The translations under genes were made by a program, and so were the position numbers. A DNA stretch of 64,000 bases from Escherichia coli DSM 30083 = JCM 1649 = ATCC 11775 (lineage in GTDB: Bacteria > Pseudomonadota > Gammaproteobacteria > Enterobacterales > Enterobacteriaceae): the NCBI RefSeq assembly GCF_003697165.2, contig NZ_CP033092.2, positions 1,240,001 through 1,304,000 of the forward strand, read 5' to 3'. The first letter of the stretch is position 1. The number at the start of each line of letters is the position of its first letter. The notes under the pieces are model-generated. The model was not told where the DNA came from and did no database searches. It saw only the letters and a program-made list of their open reading frames with translations. This document shows, piece by piece, positions 50,214-62,461 of this stretch.

Positions 50214-50736
50214 TGAACTGCACCCCAAATGTTGGACATAATCTGACATCTGAAGGTGCAGTTTATGAAACATTCATTTGAAATAAAACTTGCCGCTGTA
50301 AATCATTACCTGGCTGGTCATGCAGGCATCATTTCTACGGCAAAACTCTTTCAACTTTCTCACACCAGCCTCTCACACTGGATTAATCTTTTTCTTCTTC
50401 ACGGTCCTCGGCACTGGATTGCAGACACAAGCGTAGCTATTCTCCTGAAGATAAACTTTGCGTGGTTCTTTATGCTCTCGGGCATTCTGAGTCTCTACCC
50501 CGGGTAGCTGCCCGGTTTAACATTCCCAGCCACAACACGGTTAAAAACTGGATAAAAGGCTACCGCAAATCTGGTAATGAGGCCTTTATCAGGCGCAGGA
50601 AGGAGAAAAGCATGACCCGTTCTGATGATACCCATGAAAACGAGGCAAACATGACGCCGGAAGAGATGAAGAATGAGCTGCGTTATCTTCGCGCAGAAAA
50701 TGCATATCTGAAAGCCATGCAGGAGCATCTTCTGGA

Positions 50737-50742
50737 AAAAAA

Positions 50743-50743
<1 letters not shown>
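50737..50743 (+). promoter_or_regulatory. Slippery A AAA AAG frameshift site of the IS
   Basis: In the orfA frame the codons are GAA AAA AAG; slipping back one base leads into orfB without a stop. This is the standard way IS3-family elements make the OrfAB transposase. Confidence 0.8.
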
Positions 50744-52822
<2,079 letters not shown>

Positions 52823-53164
52823 AAATCGCGGAAGGGATGAAACAACAGCGCCTGACGGCGCTGTGTCTGGCATGCCTGCAATCCGGGAGACTGGACCAGG
52901 AAAAAACTTGCTGGCCGTAACAGTATCTACGCTCCCACATAAGCCAGATTCAACAGCGAATACGTCTTCCCCAAATTGCCCACTTCCATACTTCCTCCTT
53001 ACCAGAAATCTATCCTTAAGCTCCTTAATAACCATTTTCCTGCTAACTAAATTCATGGTTAAGGTTGCATAATGATATGCAACAAATGTATAACATTTTT
53101 CTTACCAAAAAATAAACAAAAGCGACCGACAAAAGCATCGGATTACGGCAGGAGACATAATGGC
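52823..53164. other. IS621 right end and kgtP upstream region
   Basis: 52823-52926 is the non-coding right end of IS621. 52929-53164 is chromosomal leader of kgtP: the REP tail, AT-rich DNA and a GGAGA ribosome site at 53151-53155. No further gene is seen. Confidence 0.6.
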
Positions 53165-54463
53165 ATGGCTGAAAGTACTGTAACGGCAGACAGCAAACTG
53201 ACAAGTAGTGATACTCGTCGCCGTATTTGGGCAATTGTTGGGGCCTCTTCAGGTAATCTGATCGAGTGGTTCGATTTCTATGTCTACTCGTTCTGTTCAC
53301 TCTACTTCGCCCACATCTTCTTCCCTTCCGGGAACACGACGACTCAACTACTGCAAACAGCAGGTGTTTTTGCTGCGGGATTTCTGATGCGCCCAATAGG
53401 CGGTTGGCTATTTGGCCGCATAGCCGATAAACATGGTCGCAAAAAATCGATGCTATTATCGGTGTGTATGATGTGTTTCGGCTCACTGGTTATCGCCTGT
53501 TTGCCAGGCTACGAAACAATCGGTACCTGGGCTCCGGCATTATTGCTTCTTGCTCGTTTATTCCAGGGATTATCCGTTGGCGGAGAATATGGCACCAGCG
53601 CCACCTATATGAGTGAAGTTGCCGTTGAAGGGCGCAAAGGTTTTTACGCATCATTTCAGTATGTGACGTTGATCGGCGGGCAACTGCTAGCTCTACTGGT
53701 TGTCGTGGTTTTACAACACACCATGGAAGACGCTGTACTCAGAGAGTGGGGATGGCGTATTCCTTTCGCGTTAGGGGCTGTGTTAGCTGTTGTGGCGTTG
53801 TGGTTACGTCGTCAGTTAGATGAAACTTCACAACAAGAAACACGCGCTTTAAAAGAAGCTGGATCTCTGAAAGGATTATGGCGCAATCGCCGTGCATTCA
53901 TCATGGTTCTCGGTTTTACCGCTGCGGCCTCCCTTTGTTTCTATACCTTCACCACTTATATGCAGAAGTATCTGGTAAATACTGCGGGAATGCATGCCAA
54001 CGTGGCGAGTGGCATTATGACTGCCGCATTGTTTGTATTCATGCTTATTCAACCACTTATTGGCGCGCTGTCGGATAAGATTGGTCGCCGTACCTCAATG
54101 TTATGTTTCGGTTCTCTGGCAACCATTTTTACCGTTCCTATTCTCTCAGCATTGCAGAACGTTTCCTCGCCTTATGCCGCTTTTGGTCTGGTGATGTGCG
54201 CCCTGCTGATAGTGAGTTTTTATACTTCAATCAGTGGAATACTGAAGGCTGAGATGTTCCCGGCACAGGTTCGCGCATTAGGCGTTGGTCTGTCATATGC
54301 GGTCGCCAATGCTATATTTGGTGGTTCGGCGGAGTACGTAGCGTTGTCGCTGAAATCAATAGGAATGGAAACAGCCTTCTTCTGGTATGTGACCTTGATG
54401 GCCGTGGTGGCGTTTCTGGTTTCACTAACATTGCACCGTAAAGGAAAAGGGATGCGGCTTTAG
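53165..54463 (+). CDS. kgtP: Alpha-ketoglutarate permease
   Basis: A 432-residue MFS transporter of the metabolite:H+ symporter type with 12 predicted membrane helices. The start is ATG 53165 (MAESTVTADSKLTSSDTRRR); upstream frame extension to 53072 has no ribosome site. Family motifs seen are GNLIEWFDFYVYSF in TM1, GRIADKHGRKKSM between TM2 and TM3, and ALSDKIGRRTSM in the matching loop of the second half. It imports 2-oxoglutarate with protons. Its 3' end overlaps yfiM by four bases. Confidence 0.96.
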   Translation: MAESTVTADSKLTSSDTRRRIWAIVGASSGNLIEWFDFYVYSFCSLYFAHIFFPSGNTTTQLLQTAGVFAAGFLMRPIGGWLFGRIADKHGRKKSMLLSVCMMCFGSLVIACLPGYETIGTWAPALLLLARLFQGLSVGGEYGTSATYMSEVAVEGRKGFYASFQYVTLIGGQLLALLVVVVLQHTMEDAVLREWGWRIPFALGAVLAVVALWLRRQLDETSQQETRALKEAGSLKGLWRNRRAFIMVLGFTAAASLCFYTFTTYMQKYLVNTAGMHANVASGIMTAALFVFMLIQPLIGALSDKIGRRTSMLCFGSLATIFTVPILSALQNVSSPYAAFGLVMCALLIVSFYTSISGILKAEMFPAQVRALGVGLSYAVANAIFGGSAEYVALSLKSIGMETAFFWYVTLMAVVAFLVSLTLHRKGKGMRL

Positions 54464-54783
54464 TGACGGGTCAGTTGCCAGACGGTATAGCCGGTGCTTG
54501 CACCGGCGATATCCCAGGCAAAATCCTTCCAGCTCCAGCCGCTCCCCTCAGGGCGGCTATCCCAAAGCTCTTTTGACGCCCCCAGACTGACAGAGAACAT
54601 CAATCCAAACATGGCACTGCGATCCCGGCTCATCCCCTGATGCTGTGAATATTCATTTCCGGCGGCGGAAAGCATCGCCGAGGCGATAAAGTGTTGAGCT
54701 TTATCCTGCCCGCTCCAGCTATCGTTAGCCATATGGCTGCATCCAGAAAGTAACAATAGCGAACAGACAAAAAGAATACGCAA
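54460..54783 (-). CDS. yfiM: Putative lipoprotein YfiM
   Basis: A 107-residue lipoprotein (MRILFVCSLLLLSGCSH, lipobox Cys15). The start is TTG 54783 because GGAGG lies seven bases before it; no ATG gives the signal peptide. Mature part: DKAQHFIASAMLSAAGNEY and GASKELWDSRPEGSGWSWKDFAWD, a DUF2279-like pattern with His and Trp. Function unknown. It lies in the order pssA-yfiM on one strand. Confidence 0.88.
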   Translation of the reverse strand: MRILFVCSLLLLSGCSHMANDSWSGQDKAQHFIASAMLSAAGNEYSQHQGMSRDRSAMFGLMFSVSLGASKELWDSRPEGSGWSWKDFAWDIAGASTGYTVWQLTRH

Positions 54784-54794
54784 AACGTGGCCTC

Positions 54795-54824
54795 CAAAAA
54801 ACAAACCCCGTACAGGACGGGGTT
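54795..54824 (-). terminator. pssA terminator
   Basis: Stem AACCCCGT/ACGGGGTT with a five-base loop, followed on the minus strand by TGTTTTTT. Its T-run abuts the yfiM ribosome site, so some readthrough probably feeds yfiM. Confidence 0.85.
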
Positions 54825-54828
54825 GTGA

Positions 54829-56184
54829 TTACAGGATGCGGCTAATTAATCGGTCGATGCGGATACGGCGCAAACGGCGGATGAGTTTACGAACCTTCAC
54901 CGGATAATCGGCAATACTTTGCAGATCGCGATAGTGCTTAACGATGGTGGTATGCTCGCGGATCAGCTCCAGTTCTTTCTCTCGCTGCGGCGCAAGCTCC
55001 AGTTGTGGATCGTGGATCAAAATGGCGTTTTCCAGATCCAGACGCCAGGCGCGTGGGTTCAGGTTATTACCGGTGATCAACATCCACTTATCATCAACCC
55101 ACATCCCTTTCAGGTGATAGGTGTTGTCGTCATCTTTCCATAACCGAACCACTAGCTGGTCAGTATTGACGTAATACTGCAAACGGCTCAGGAAACGACG
55201 CAGATTGATCTCATAGAGATAAGGCAATGCGCCAATTATCTTGAAAGGTTCATCTTCCGGAATGTAGAAGTCATTCGCGGTTTTATCACCAACAATAATT
55301 TCGACCTTTTTCCCTTCGCGCAGCAACTGGATAATATTGCGCACAAGGATTGCTGGCAGGTTGAAGTATGGCGTACAGATGGTTAGTTTCTGCTCGGCAC
55401 AAGGCATAAGATGGAAAATGGTCTTGTTCAACAGACTCGATTTCCCCAGCCCCACTAGCGGCGTTACGGAAAGCTGATCGTTGTCGGCATCGCCCTGGAA
55501 ATGATAAGCGGCATCACGCAGCTCCTGGCGGAACAGACGAATATCGTTCTTGATTTCCGGGCTTTTTGGCCGATTAACATCATCCAGACGATTAACGCCG
55601 CGGCCATTCATAATATTCTGTGTAACCCATTCAAACATAATGTCTGACATCTTACGGTTACGGATCAGATGATAACGGTCGTAGCGATATTTATCGTGCT
55701 GATGCAGGTAAACATCGTTCAGGCTGGCACCGCTATAAAGTACGCTATCGTCGATGATAAAGCCTTTAAAGTGCAGAACACCAAGGGCTTCACGGGTATT
55801 GATTGGAACGCCATAAACCGGAACATCTACGCCCGGATTTTCCTGCGCCATGCGGCAGTACCAGTCAGCGTTAGTGTTAGATGCCGCAGCGCCAATGCGT
55901 CCACGTTGTGCACGATGCCAGTCGACCAGCACCCGCACATCCAGTTCCGGACGCTGCCTTTTAGCCTCATACAACGCGTTCAGAATGCCTTTGCCACCGT
56001 CATCCTGTTCGAGATACAGGGCGACAATGCAAATGCGCTGCTTCGCGCTGGCTATTTTTTCCAGCAGCGTCTCCCGGAAGTCGGCGGGAGCGTAAAAGAA
56101 ATCGACATCATCAACTGATTGAGAAATCTTGGGTAGTTGGGCAAGGTGTTGTTGATGTTTATTACGCTTAAATTTTGACAACAT
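54829..56184 (-). CDS. pssA: Phosphatidylserine synthase
   Basis: A 451-residue phospholipase-D superfamily enzyme (MLSKFKRNKHQQHLAQLPK). It has two HKD motifs, LHFKGFIIDDSVLYSGAS and YHLKGMWVDDKWMLITGNN. It makes phosphatidylserine from CDP-diacylglycerol and serine, the committed step to phosphatidylethanolamine. It is a peripheral membrane protein, and the basic C-terminus (KLIRRLRRIRIDRL) likely binds acidic lipid. I use the second of two tandem ATG codons (K-12 length). Confidence 0.97.
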   Translation of the reverse strand: MLSKFKRNKHQQHLAQLPKISQSVDDVDFFYAPADFRETLLEKIASAKQRICIVALYLEQDDGGKGILNALYEAKRQRPELDVRVLVDWHRAQRGRIGAAASNTNADWYCRMAQENPGVDVPVYGVPINTREALGVLHFKGFIIDDSVLYSGASLNDVYLHQHDKYRYDRYHLIRNRKMSDIMFEWVTQNIMNGRGVNRLDDVNRPKSPEIKNDIRLFRQELRDAAYHFQGDADNDQLSVTPLVGLGKSSLLNKTIFHLMPCAEQKLTICTPYFNLPAILVRNIIQLLREGKKVEIIVGDKTANDFYIPEDEPFKIIGALPYLYEINLRRFLSRLQYYVNTDQLVVRLWKDDDNTYHLKGMWVDDKWMLITGNNLNPRAWRLDLENAILIHDPQLELAPQREKELELIREHTTIVKHYRDLQSIADYPVKVRKLIRRLRRIRIDRLISRIL

Positions 56185-56297
56185 CACAGTGCATTTCTTC
56201 TCTGTTCATTGAAGGGTCCTCTGTGCAATGCAGACGACATAAGCGGGCAATAATAACACCAGTCCCGATTAAGTGGTCAACATTTCCAGTACCTTAC

Positions 56298-58958
56298 TCA
56301 TGATTCCTCGCGCTGGGCAAGATTTAGCGTAAGCCCAACGATCCCCTCTTCGAGCTGGATATCAACGTTAAACCCGAGCTTGCGGGCCAGCGCCACCATG
56401 CCACGATTGTTTGGCATCGTAATACCATTCAGACGTTGTAGTCCGTGATCTCGCGTATAGGTAATCAACTTTTCCATTAAGCGTCGACCTAAGCCTAACC
56501 CTTTGAGATCCGAGCGAACCAGCACGGCAAATTCGGCATCGATGTTATCAGGGTCGGAGATCGCACGTGTGACGCCGAGGATCTCTTCCGTTTGATCAAT
56601 TCGTCGTACCGCTACAAATGCCATTTCCCGATCGTAGTCGATCTGCGTCATGTTGGCTAAATCTTCATGGGTAAATTCGTTGATCTCGCTAAAGTAGCGG
56701 TAATAAAGATCTTCTTTGGTGACTCGCGAAATGAATTGCTGAAGCTGTGGCTCATCTTCTGGCAAAATCGGGCGGAACAAGCAGCGTTCACCGTTTTTCA
56801 ATTCTACCCATTCTTCCAGCTGATGCGGATAAGGGCGCACAGCCAGCCGGCTCTCGTTATCACCTTCAAACGGCGCGATATCCAGCGTGACATCCAGCGC
56901 GGTAAATTCACTGCCAGAAGCCAGCAAAGGATGAATATCCAGACGCTGAATTTCCGGGCAATCGACAATCAAGTTGGAAACCTGCACCAGAAGCTGGCTC
57001 AAGCCTGCAACATCCAATGGGCGTAGCGCACTGCGTGCACGAATCTTTTTACTTTTGATCCCCTGAATAACCAGATAGCGGGCCAGGTTCATGTTCAGCG
57101 GCGGCAGTGCGACGACGGCTTGATCTTCAGGACGCCACTCCACACCGCCTTCACCCAGCATGATTAACGGCCCGAAAACCGGATCGTGCTCAACCACAAC
57201 CCGCAACTCCTGAGCGCCAGCACGGTTAGCCATACTTTGCACCAACAGGCCGTGGACCCGCGCCTGCGGCCAGGCCATTTTTACGCGATCGAAAATAGCG
57301 TTTGCCGCTTGCTGGACTTCATTGGCTGTACGTAGGTAGAGCATGACGCCCTGAACTTCCGATTTATGTGGAATATCCGGCGAGCGCAATTTCAGTGCCA
57401 CCGGATAGCCAATCTGTTTGGCAATATGTACCGCTTCGGTGCTATTACTGGCAATCCAGGTAGGGAGAGTATTCATACCATACGCTTGCAGGATGGGCTG
57501 AACTTCATGGGTATCGAGCGACGTAGCCCCTTCGGCAATCGCATGTTGCAACAGAAGATGCGCTTCTGCGGTATTGGAAGTCAGATTGCTGGGCAACGCC
57601 GGCGTTTCGCGTAGTTGCTTCTGATTACGCCGGTACTCGACCATATGCATAAAAGCAGTGATGGTTCCTTCCGGAGTACGGTAGGTCGGCAGCCCGGCTT
57701 CGCTGAATAAACGTCGTGCCTCTTGCGAGGAGTGCTCGCCGCACCAGTTCGTCAGCAAAGAGACATATTTGCTGCGGGGATGATGCTTTACCGCTTCAAT
57801 TAATACTTGCGCGCTTTCTGTTGCGGGAGCAGCGGCGCTGGGCGAATGAATAACCATCAGCGCATCAAAATCCTGGCTGTGGAGCAGAATGTCCAGCGTT
57901 TTGACATAATGCTCGCTGCTGGCGTCATCGCGCAGATCGAGCGGGTTAGAGATTGCCACATGCCCTGGCAGTGCATCGCGCAGTTTCTGGCAGGTTTCTT
58001 CGCTTAGCGTTGCCAGCTTGCCATTGCGTGACCATAAGGCATCCAGCGCCAGCGCGGCAGGCGCAGCACCGTTGCTGATAATCATCAACCGGTCGCCACG
58101 CAGCGGGCGCATATGGCTAAGGGTTTCCACCGCCGAAAACAGTTCGTGGGTGTCCTGTACCCGCAACAAACCGGCACGCTGAATAGCTGCATCCCACGCC
58201 GGATCCATTCCTGCCGTGGTGTTCAACAGACGTTGAGCCGCCGGGCTACGTCCGCTTTTAATCACCAGAATCGGTTTATTACGTGAGGCGCTACGGGCCG
58301 CCGAAACAAAACGTCGCGCATCACTTAATTGTTCGAGATAGAGCAGGATGGCGCTGGTTTTACTGTCGCGCGCCAAATAGTCGAGCAATTCATCAACGTC
58401 GATATCCAGGCTGTCGCCGAGCGCAATAAAGTAGGAAAAGCCCATCTCACGCTGTTGCGCCCAGTCGAGGATGGTGTTGGAGACAGCAGCCGATTGCGAA
58501 ATAAACGCCAGCTTGCCGCGTTTAATCGGCACAGGTGAAAAGCTGGCATTCAGACCTTGCCAGGGAGCCAGTAAGCCCAGACTGTTTGGTCCTAGCAGGC
58601 GCATGTTATGGCGCAGGGCGCAGGCGCGGAGATCTTCGTGTTGCGATGCCGGGGCGGAAAGAATAATGCAGGTTTTACAGCCTTTCTCGCCGAGCTCTTC
58701 CAGAAGAGCAAGATTACGGCTGGCATTGGTACATAAAACCGCAAGGTCGGGTGTAAAGGGCAAGCGGGCAATATCCGGCCAGGCCAACACACCCAACACC
58801 GCTTTCCAGGCTGGCGTCACCGGGAGTACCGGTCCGTTAAAGCCTCCCGCCAGCAGGTTACGCATCATCAGGTAACCTGCGCGATTGGGTTTCATCGATG
58901 CGCCAATTACCGCAATCGATTTTGGTCGCAGTAGTGCTTCCAGTCCTCGCTGACTCAT
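56298..58958 (-). CDS. patZ: Protein lysine acetyltransferase PatZ (Pka, YfiQ)
   Basis: An 886-residue protein. Residues about 1-700 resemble NDP-forming acyl-CoA synthetases (CoA-binding GASMKPNRAGYLMMRNLLAGGF; succinyl-CoA ligase-like and ATP-grasp domains) but serve a regulatory role. Residues about 725-880 form a GNAT acetyltransferase domain (LPEDEPQLQQFISRVTKEDLYYRYF, VRSDLKGLGLGRRLMEKLI). It acetylates acetyl-CoA synthetase and other proteins. tapT lies 31 bases upstream on the same strand. Confidence 0.95.
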   Translation of the reverse strand: MSQRGLEALLRPKSIAVIGASMKPNRAGYLMMRNLLAGGFNGPVLPVTPAWKAVLGVLAWPDIARLPFTPDLAVLCTNASRNLALLEELGEKGCKTCIILSAPASQHEDLRACALRHNMRLLGPNSLGLLAPWQGLNASFSPVPIKRGKLAFISQSAAVSNTILDWAQQREMGFSYFIALGDSLDIDVDELLDYLARDSKTSAILLYLEQLSDARRFVSAARSASRNKPILVIKSGRSPAAQRLLNTTAGMDPAWDAAIQRAGLLRVQDTHELFSAVETLSHMRPLRGDRLMIISNGAAPAALALDALWSRNGKLATLSEETCQKLRDALPGHVAISNPLDLRDDASSEHYVKTLDILLHSQDFDALMVIHSPSAAAPATESAQVLIEAVKHHPRSKYVSLLTNWCGEHSSQEARRLFSEAGLPTYRTPEGTITAFMHMVEYRRNQKQLRETPALPSNLTSNTAEAHLLLQHAIAEGATSLDTHEVQPILQAYGMNTLPTWIASNSTEAVHIAKQIGYPVALKLRSPDIPHKSEVQGVMLYLRTANEVQQAANAIFDRVKMAWPQARVHGLLVQSMANRAGAQELRVVVEHDPVFGPLIMLGEGGVEWRPEDQAVVALPPLNMNLARYLVIQGIKSKKIRARSALRPLDVAGLSQLLVQVSNLIVDCPEIQRLDIHPLLASGSEFTALDVTLDIAPFEGDNESRLAVRPYPHQLEEWVELKNGERCLFRPILPEDEPQLQQFISRVTKEDLYYRYFSEINEFTHEDLANMTQIDYDREMAFVAVRRIDQTEEILGVTRAISDPDNIDAEFAVLVRSDLKGLGLGRRLMEKLITYTRDHGLQRLNGITMPNNRGMVALARKLGFNVDIQLEEGIVGLTLNLAQREES

Positions 58959-58989
58959 ACCGGTCTCCCGCAGAAGTGACCGAATGATT

Positions 58990-59688
58990 TTAAACGCTTT
59001 CTAACTGTTCTGCTGTGATGCTTCCCGGATGTTGCGTTTTTCCTGCCAGATAGCGTGTTTTAAAGCGGGTAAAATGCTCGCCTAACCCTGTCGCCGCCCT
59101 GGTATCGCCGGCCATATCTAACAGTGCGATGGCTACCTCGGCAGTACAATATTGGCCTTCAGCCTGGGCTTCACGCAGGCGATAGGCAGAAAGCCGAGAA
59201 AGATCGACGGAAATGACGGGAAGATTATCCAGATACGGACTTTTACGAAACATCTTGCGAGCTTCTGGCCAGGTACCATCGAGCATGATAAATAGCGGAG
59301 GCTTACCGGCAGGTGGTGTGAAGATCACTTCCCGTTGCTCATCAGCATACGAAGCGGGAAAGACCACCATTGGCTGATAGTCCGGGTTTTGCACCAGATC
59401 CAGCAAATCTTGCGAGGGTTCGGTACGCGACCATTGAAACGCAACGGTATCAGGCAAAATATCAGCAATCAGACGCCCGGTATTACTGGGCTTCATTGGC
59501 TCGGTGTCGAACATCAGCAAACAGAAGCGACTTTTTGCTTGTGCTGGGGTAATTGTCGAACAGAGACATAATTTCTCTGGCAAAAGACAGCGTTGGCAGC
59601 GACGAACGCGATTACCGCGGGCAAGAAAAGGACGTGTTGCACGCGCAATACGCTCGGCGCGTAACTGGAGAACAGCGTTTTCGGTCAT
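58990..59688 (-). CDS. tapT: tRNA-uridine aminocarboxypropyltransferase TapT (YfiP)
   Basis: A 232-residue DTW-domain protein; start ATG 59688 (MTENAVLQLRAERIARATRP). N-terminal Cys cluster RRCQRCLLPEKLCLC probably binds zinc. The DTW motif lies in PPLFIMLDGTWPEARKM, and SAYRLREAQAEGQYCTAEVAIALL follows. TapT makes acp3U47 in tRNAs using S-adenosylmethionine. It is probably co-transcribed with patZ. Confidence 0.92.
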   Translation of the reverse strand: MTENAVLQLRAERIARATRPFLARGNRVRRCQRCLLPEKLCLCSTITPAQAKSRFCLLMFDTEPMKPSNTGRLIADILPDTVAFQWSRTEPSQDLLDLVQNPDYQPMVVFPASYADEQREVIFTPPAGKPPLFIMLDGTWPEARKMFRKSPYLDNLPVISVDLSRLSAYRLREAQAEGQYCTAEVAIALLDMAGDTRAATGLGEHFTRFKTRYLAGKTQHPGSITAEQLESV

Positions 59689-59756
59689 AAGGGAGCGTCG
59701 AAAAAACGCCATTGTCGCAGAGGAGAAAACGGGGCACAAGATGCGCCCCGGTAAGA

Positions 59757-60176
59757 TTAAAGAGATTCATTCAGCCAGCTATCGAACGGCGCTTTCGGCA
59801 CTGCGCCATTAAGCATGTCGACAACCTGACCATTTTTGAAAATCATGATCGTCGGAATACTGCGAATACCAAAGCGGCTGCTCAATTCACGTTCAGCTTC
59901 GGTATTCACTTTCACAAAGCGCACTTTACCGCTACGCTCTTGCGCGACATCTTCAAAAATTGGTGCGAAATTACGGCAGGGGCCGCACCACGGTGCCCAG
60001 AAGTCGATCACCACAGGTAGATCATCTTTCAGCAATTTGTCGAGCGTTTCACCGGTCGCATTAATCACCTCTCCGTCAAACAAGTCGTGACCGCAGCGTC
60101 CGCATTTTGCCGCATCTTCGATCCGATCGTCGGGAATGCGATTGATGGCCTGACAATGGGTACAAACGGTATTCAT
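59757..60176 (-). CDS. trxC: Thioredoxin 2
   Basis: A 139-residue thioredoxin with an N-terminal zinc domain (Cys5, Cys8, Cys25, Cys28 in MNTVCTHCQ and AAKCGRCG) and a thioredoxin fold with FWAPWCGPC (active Cys64 and Cys67). It is a cytosolic disulfide reductase, OxyR-regulated in E. coli. It is separate from tapT by 68 bases. Confidence 0.97.
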
Positions 60177-60382
60177 AACTAACCTCGGGATGAGTAAGGA
60201 GACTTATCGGCAACGACGCCGGTATGTTTCTAATATGTTACATATTATCGGGGACATTGTTCCAGACAACAATCTGTTTTATTCAATGGGTATGATAGAC
60301 ACAGGCTTTGGAACGAAATCATGGCGAACCGCGCGGACTTCGGGTAATCTGCGCGCTTCGCGCAGCGCTGGTGGAGAAAAGC

Positions 60383-61420
60383 ATGAACGATGAAATGAAA
60401 GGTAAAAGCGGCAAGGTCAAAGTGATGTATGTCCGCAGTGATGATGATTCTGATAAACGTACCCACAACCCGCGTACCGGGAAAGGGGGCGGGCGTCCAG
60501 GAAAATCTCGTGCTGACGGTGGCCGTCGCCCCGCCCGCGATGACAAACAGAGTCAGCACCGTGACCGCAAGTGGGAAGATTCGCCGTGGCGCACGGTTTC
60601 CCGCGCGCCGGGTGATGAGACGCCGGAAAAGGCCGATCACGGTGGCATCAGTGGTAAAAGTTTTATTGATCCGGAAGTTTTGCGTCGTCAGCGTGCGGAA
60701 GAAACCCGCGTCTACGGCGAAAACGCCTGTCAGGCACTGTTCCAGAGCCGTCCGGAAGCGATTGTTCGCGCCTGGTTTATCCAGAGCGTAACGCCACGTT
60801 TTAAAGAAGCCTTGCGCTGGATGGCGGCAAACCGCAAAGCGTACCATGTGGTGGATGAAGCGGAACTGACAAAAGCGTCAGGCACGGAACATCACGGCGG
60901 CGTTTGCTTCCTGATCAAAAAGCGTAACGGTACAACCGTGCAGCAGTGGGTAAGCCAGGCAGGCGCGCAGGATTGTGTACTGGCCCTGGAAAACGAATCT
61001 AACCCGCATAACCTGGGCGGCATGATGCGTAGCTGTGCGCACTTCGGCGTGAAAGGTGTTGTGGTGCAGGATGCAGCACTGCTGGAGTCTGGGGCGGCTA
61101 TCCGTACCGCAGAAGGCGGCGCAGAGTACGTTCAGCCGATTACTGGCGACAACATTGTTAACGTGCTGGATGATTTCCGTCAGGCGGGTTACACCGTAGT
61201 GACAACTTCCAGCGAGCAGGGTAAACCGCTGTTCAAAACCAGTCTGCCAGCGAAAATGGTACTGGTGCTGGGTCAGGAATATGAAGGGTTACCGGATGCC
61301 GCACGCGATCCGAACGATCTGCGCGTGAAGATTGATGGTACTGGCAACGTTGCCGGGCTGAATATCTCTGTCGCAACCGGCGTTCTTCTTGGCGAATGGT
61401 GGCGTCAGAATAAAGCCTGA
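60383..61420 (+). CDS. yfiF: SpoU-family RNA methyltransferase-like protein YfiF
   Basis: A 345-residue protein; start ATG 60383 with GGTGGAGA upstream. Residues 1-100 are basic, Gly/Arg-rich and probably disordered. Residues about 105-180 are a SpoU substrate-binding domain (VYGENACQALFQSRPEAIVRAWF). The C-terminal SPOUT domain has ENESNPHNLGGMMRSCAHFGV, MVLVLGQEYEGLP and GLNISVATGVLLGEW. The substrate RNA is not established to my knowledge. Confidence 0.93.
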   Translation: MNDEMKGKSGKVKVMYVRSDDDSDKRTHNPRTGKGGGRPGKSRADGGRRPARDDKQSQHRDRKWEDSPWRTVSRAPGDETPEKADHGGISGKSFIDPEVLRRQRAEETRVYGENACQALFQSRPEAIVRAWFIQSVTPRFKEALRWMAANRKAYHVVDEAELTKASGTEHHGGVCFLIKKRNGTTVQQWVSQAGAQDCVLALENESNPHNLGGMMRSCAHFGVKGVVVQDAALLESGAAIRTAEGGAEYVQPITGDNIVNVLDDFRQAGYTVVTTSSEQGKPLFKTSLPAKMVLVLGQEYEGLPDAARDPNDLRVKIDGTGNVAGLNISVATGVLLGEWWRQNKA

Positions 61421-61427
61421 TAAATCA

Positions 61428-61458
61428 GCCGGGTGGCAACTCTGCCATCCGGCATTTT
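61428..61458. terminator. Terminator between yfiF and ung
   Basis: Eleven-bp stem GCCGGGTGGCA/TGCCATCCGGC (one G-T pair) with loop ACTC and TTTT after it, between convergent genes. Confidence 0.8.
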
Positions 61459-61467
61459 CCCGCAAAT

Positions 61468-62157
61468 TTACTCACTCTCTGCCGGTAATACTGGCATCCA
61501 GTCAATCGGCGTCTCGCCACGTTGTTCCAGCCACTGATTTGCCAGCACAAAATGGTTGCAGCCAAAGAATCCACGATGCGCCGAAAGCGGCGACGGATGC
61601 GGTGCTTTCAGTACATGATGGCGTTGCTTATCTATAATCGCCCCTTTCTTTTGCGCATGTGATCCCCACAACAAAAACACCACGCCTTCGCGATGCTGAT
61701 TTATGAGGCTGATGACTTTATCAGTAAACGTCTCCCAGCCGAGGCTGGCGTGGGAATGCGCCTGACCAGCGCGAACCGTCAAGACAGTATTGAGCAGCAG
61801 AACACCCTGACGCGCCCAGCTTTCAAGGTAACCATGATTAGGGCGGGTGAAACCGGGAATAGTATTTTCCAGCTCTTTATACATATTCAGCAGTGACGGT
61901 GGTGTCGCAATGCCGGGGCGAACGGAAAATGCCAGACCATGCGCCTGTCCTGGTCCGTGATAAGGATCCTGACCGAGAATCACCACTTTAACGTCACCCA
62001 ACTCCGTAAAGCGGAACGCGTTAAAGACATCTTTTTGTGGTGGATAGATAGTGACGCCGGACTGCCGCTCGCTGGCGACGGTCTGAAGGGTATTAAGAAA
62101 ATAGGGTTGCTGCTTCTCTTCAGCCAGCACATCATGCCAGGTTAATTCGTTAGCCAT
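61468..62157 (-). CDS. ung: Uracil-DNA glycosylase
   Basis: A 229-residue family 1 UDG. The water-activating motif is VILGQDPYHGPG (Asp64) and the DNA-intercalation motif HPSPLSAHRGF (His187). It removes uracil from DNA in base-excision repair. Full length, identical organisation to K-12, divergent from grcA. Confidence 0.98.
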   Translation of the reverse strand: MANELTWHDVLAEEKQQPYFLNTLQTVASERQSGVTIYPPQKDVFNAFRFTELGDVKVVILGQDPYHGPGQAHGLAFSVRPGIATPPSLLNMYKELENTIPGFTRPNHGYLESWARQGVLLLNTVLTVRAGQAHSHASLGWETFTDKVISLINQHREGVVFLLWGSHAQKKGAIIDKQRHHVLKAPHPSPLSAHRGFFGCNHFVLANQWLEQRGETPIDWMPVLPAESE

Positions 62158-62340
62158 CTCGCTCTCCTGCGAATCTTTAATCCGCCTAGCTTAACTGCTT
62201 CTTTCTACAGAACAAAATCATGCTCATTTTATAGACAAAAAGACATGCAAAAAAATGTAAATTGGTAAAATTTCACATCTGCATAAGTTGATGTAAAACA
62301 ATAAAATCCATTTGTGACCACACTTGATATGTGGTTTTTG

Positions 62341-62354
62341 TTGATTTAAATCAA
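62341..62354 (+). promoter_or_regulatory. FNR site of grcA
   Basis: TTGAT-TTAA-ATCAA, a perfect FNR half-site pair. A -10 TATATA at 62377-62382 puts the start near 62389, giving the class II position of -41.5. Anaerobic activation of grcA is established in E. coli. Confidence 0.88.
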
Positions 62355-62461
62355 AGAATCAAGGGTGTTTGAGGAGTATATATACACTCAAGCAACAATG
62401 GTTTTACCAATTGGCCGCGACAGGCTGAACAAATCAAATAATTTTGCCGGGGAGGCATCAC

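Noticed and set aside
53072..53164. Upstream extension of kgtP
   Set aside because: No ribosome site, low-complexity Lys/Phe codons, and the K-12-length start at 53165 has an upstream GGAGA.
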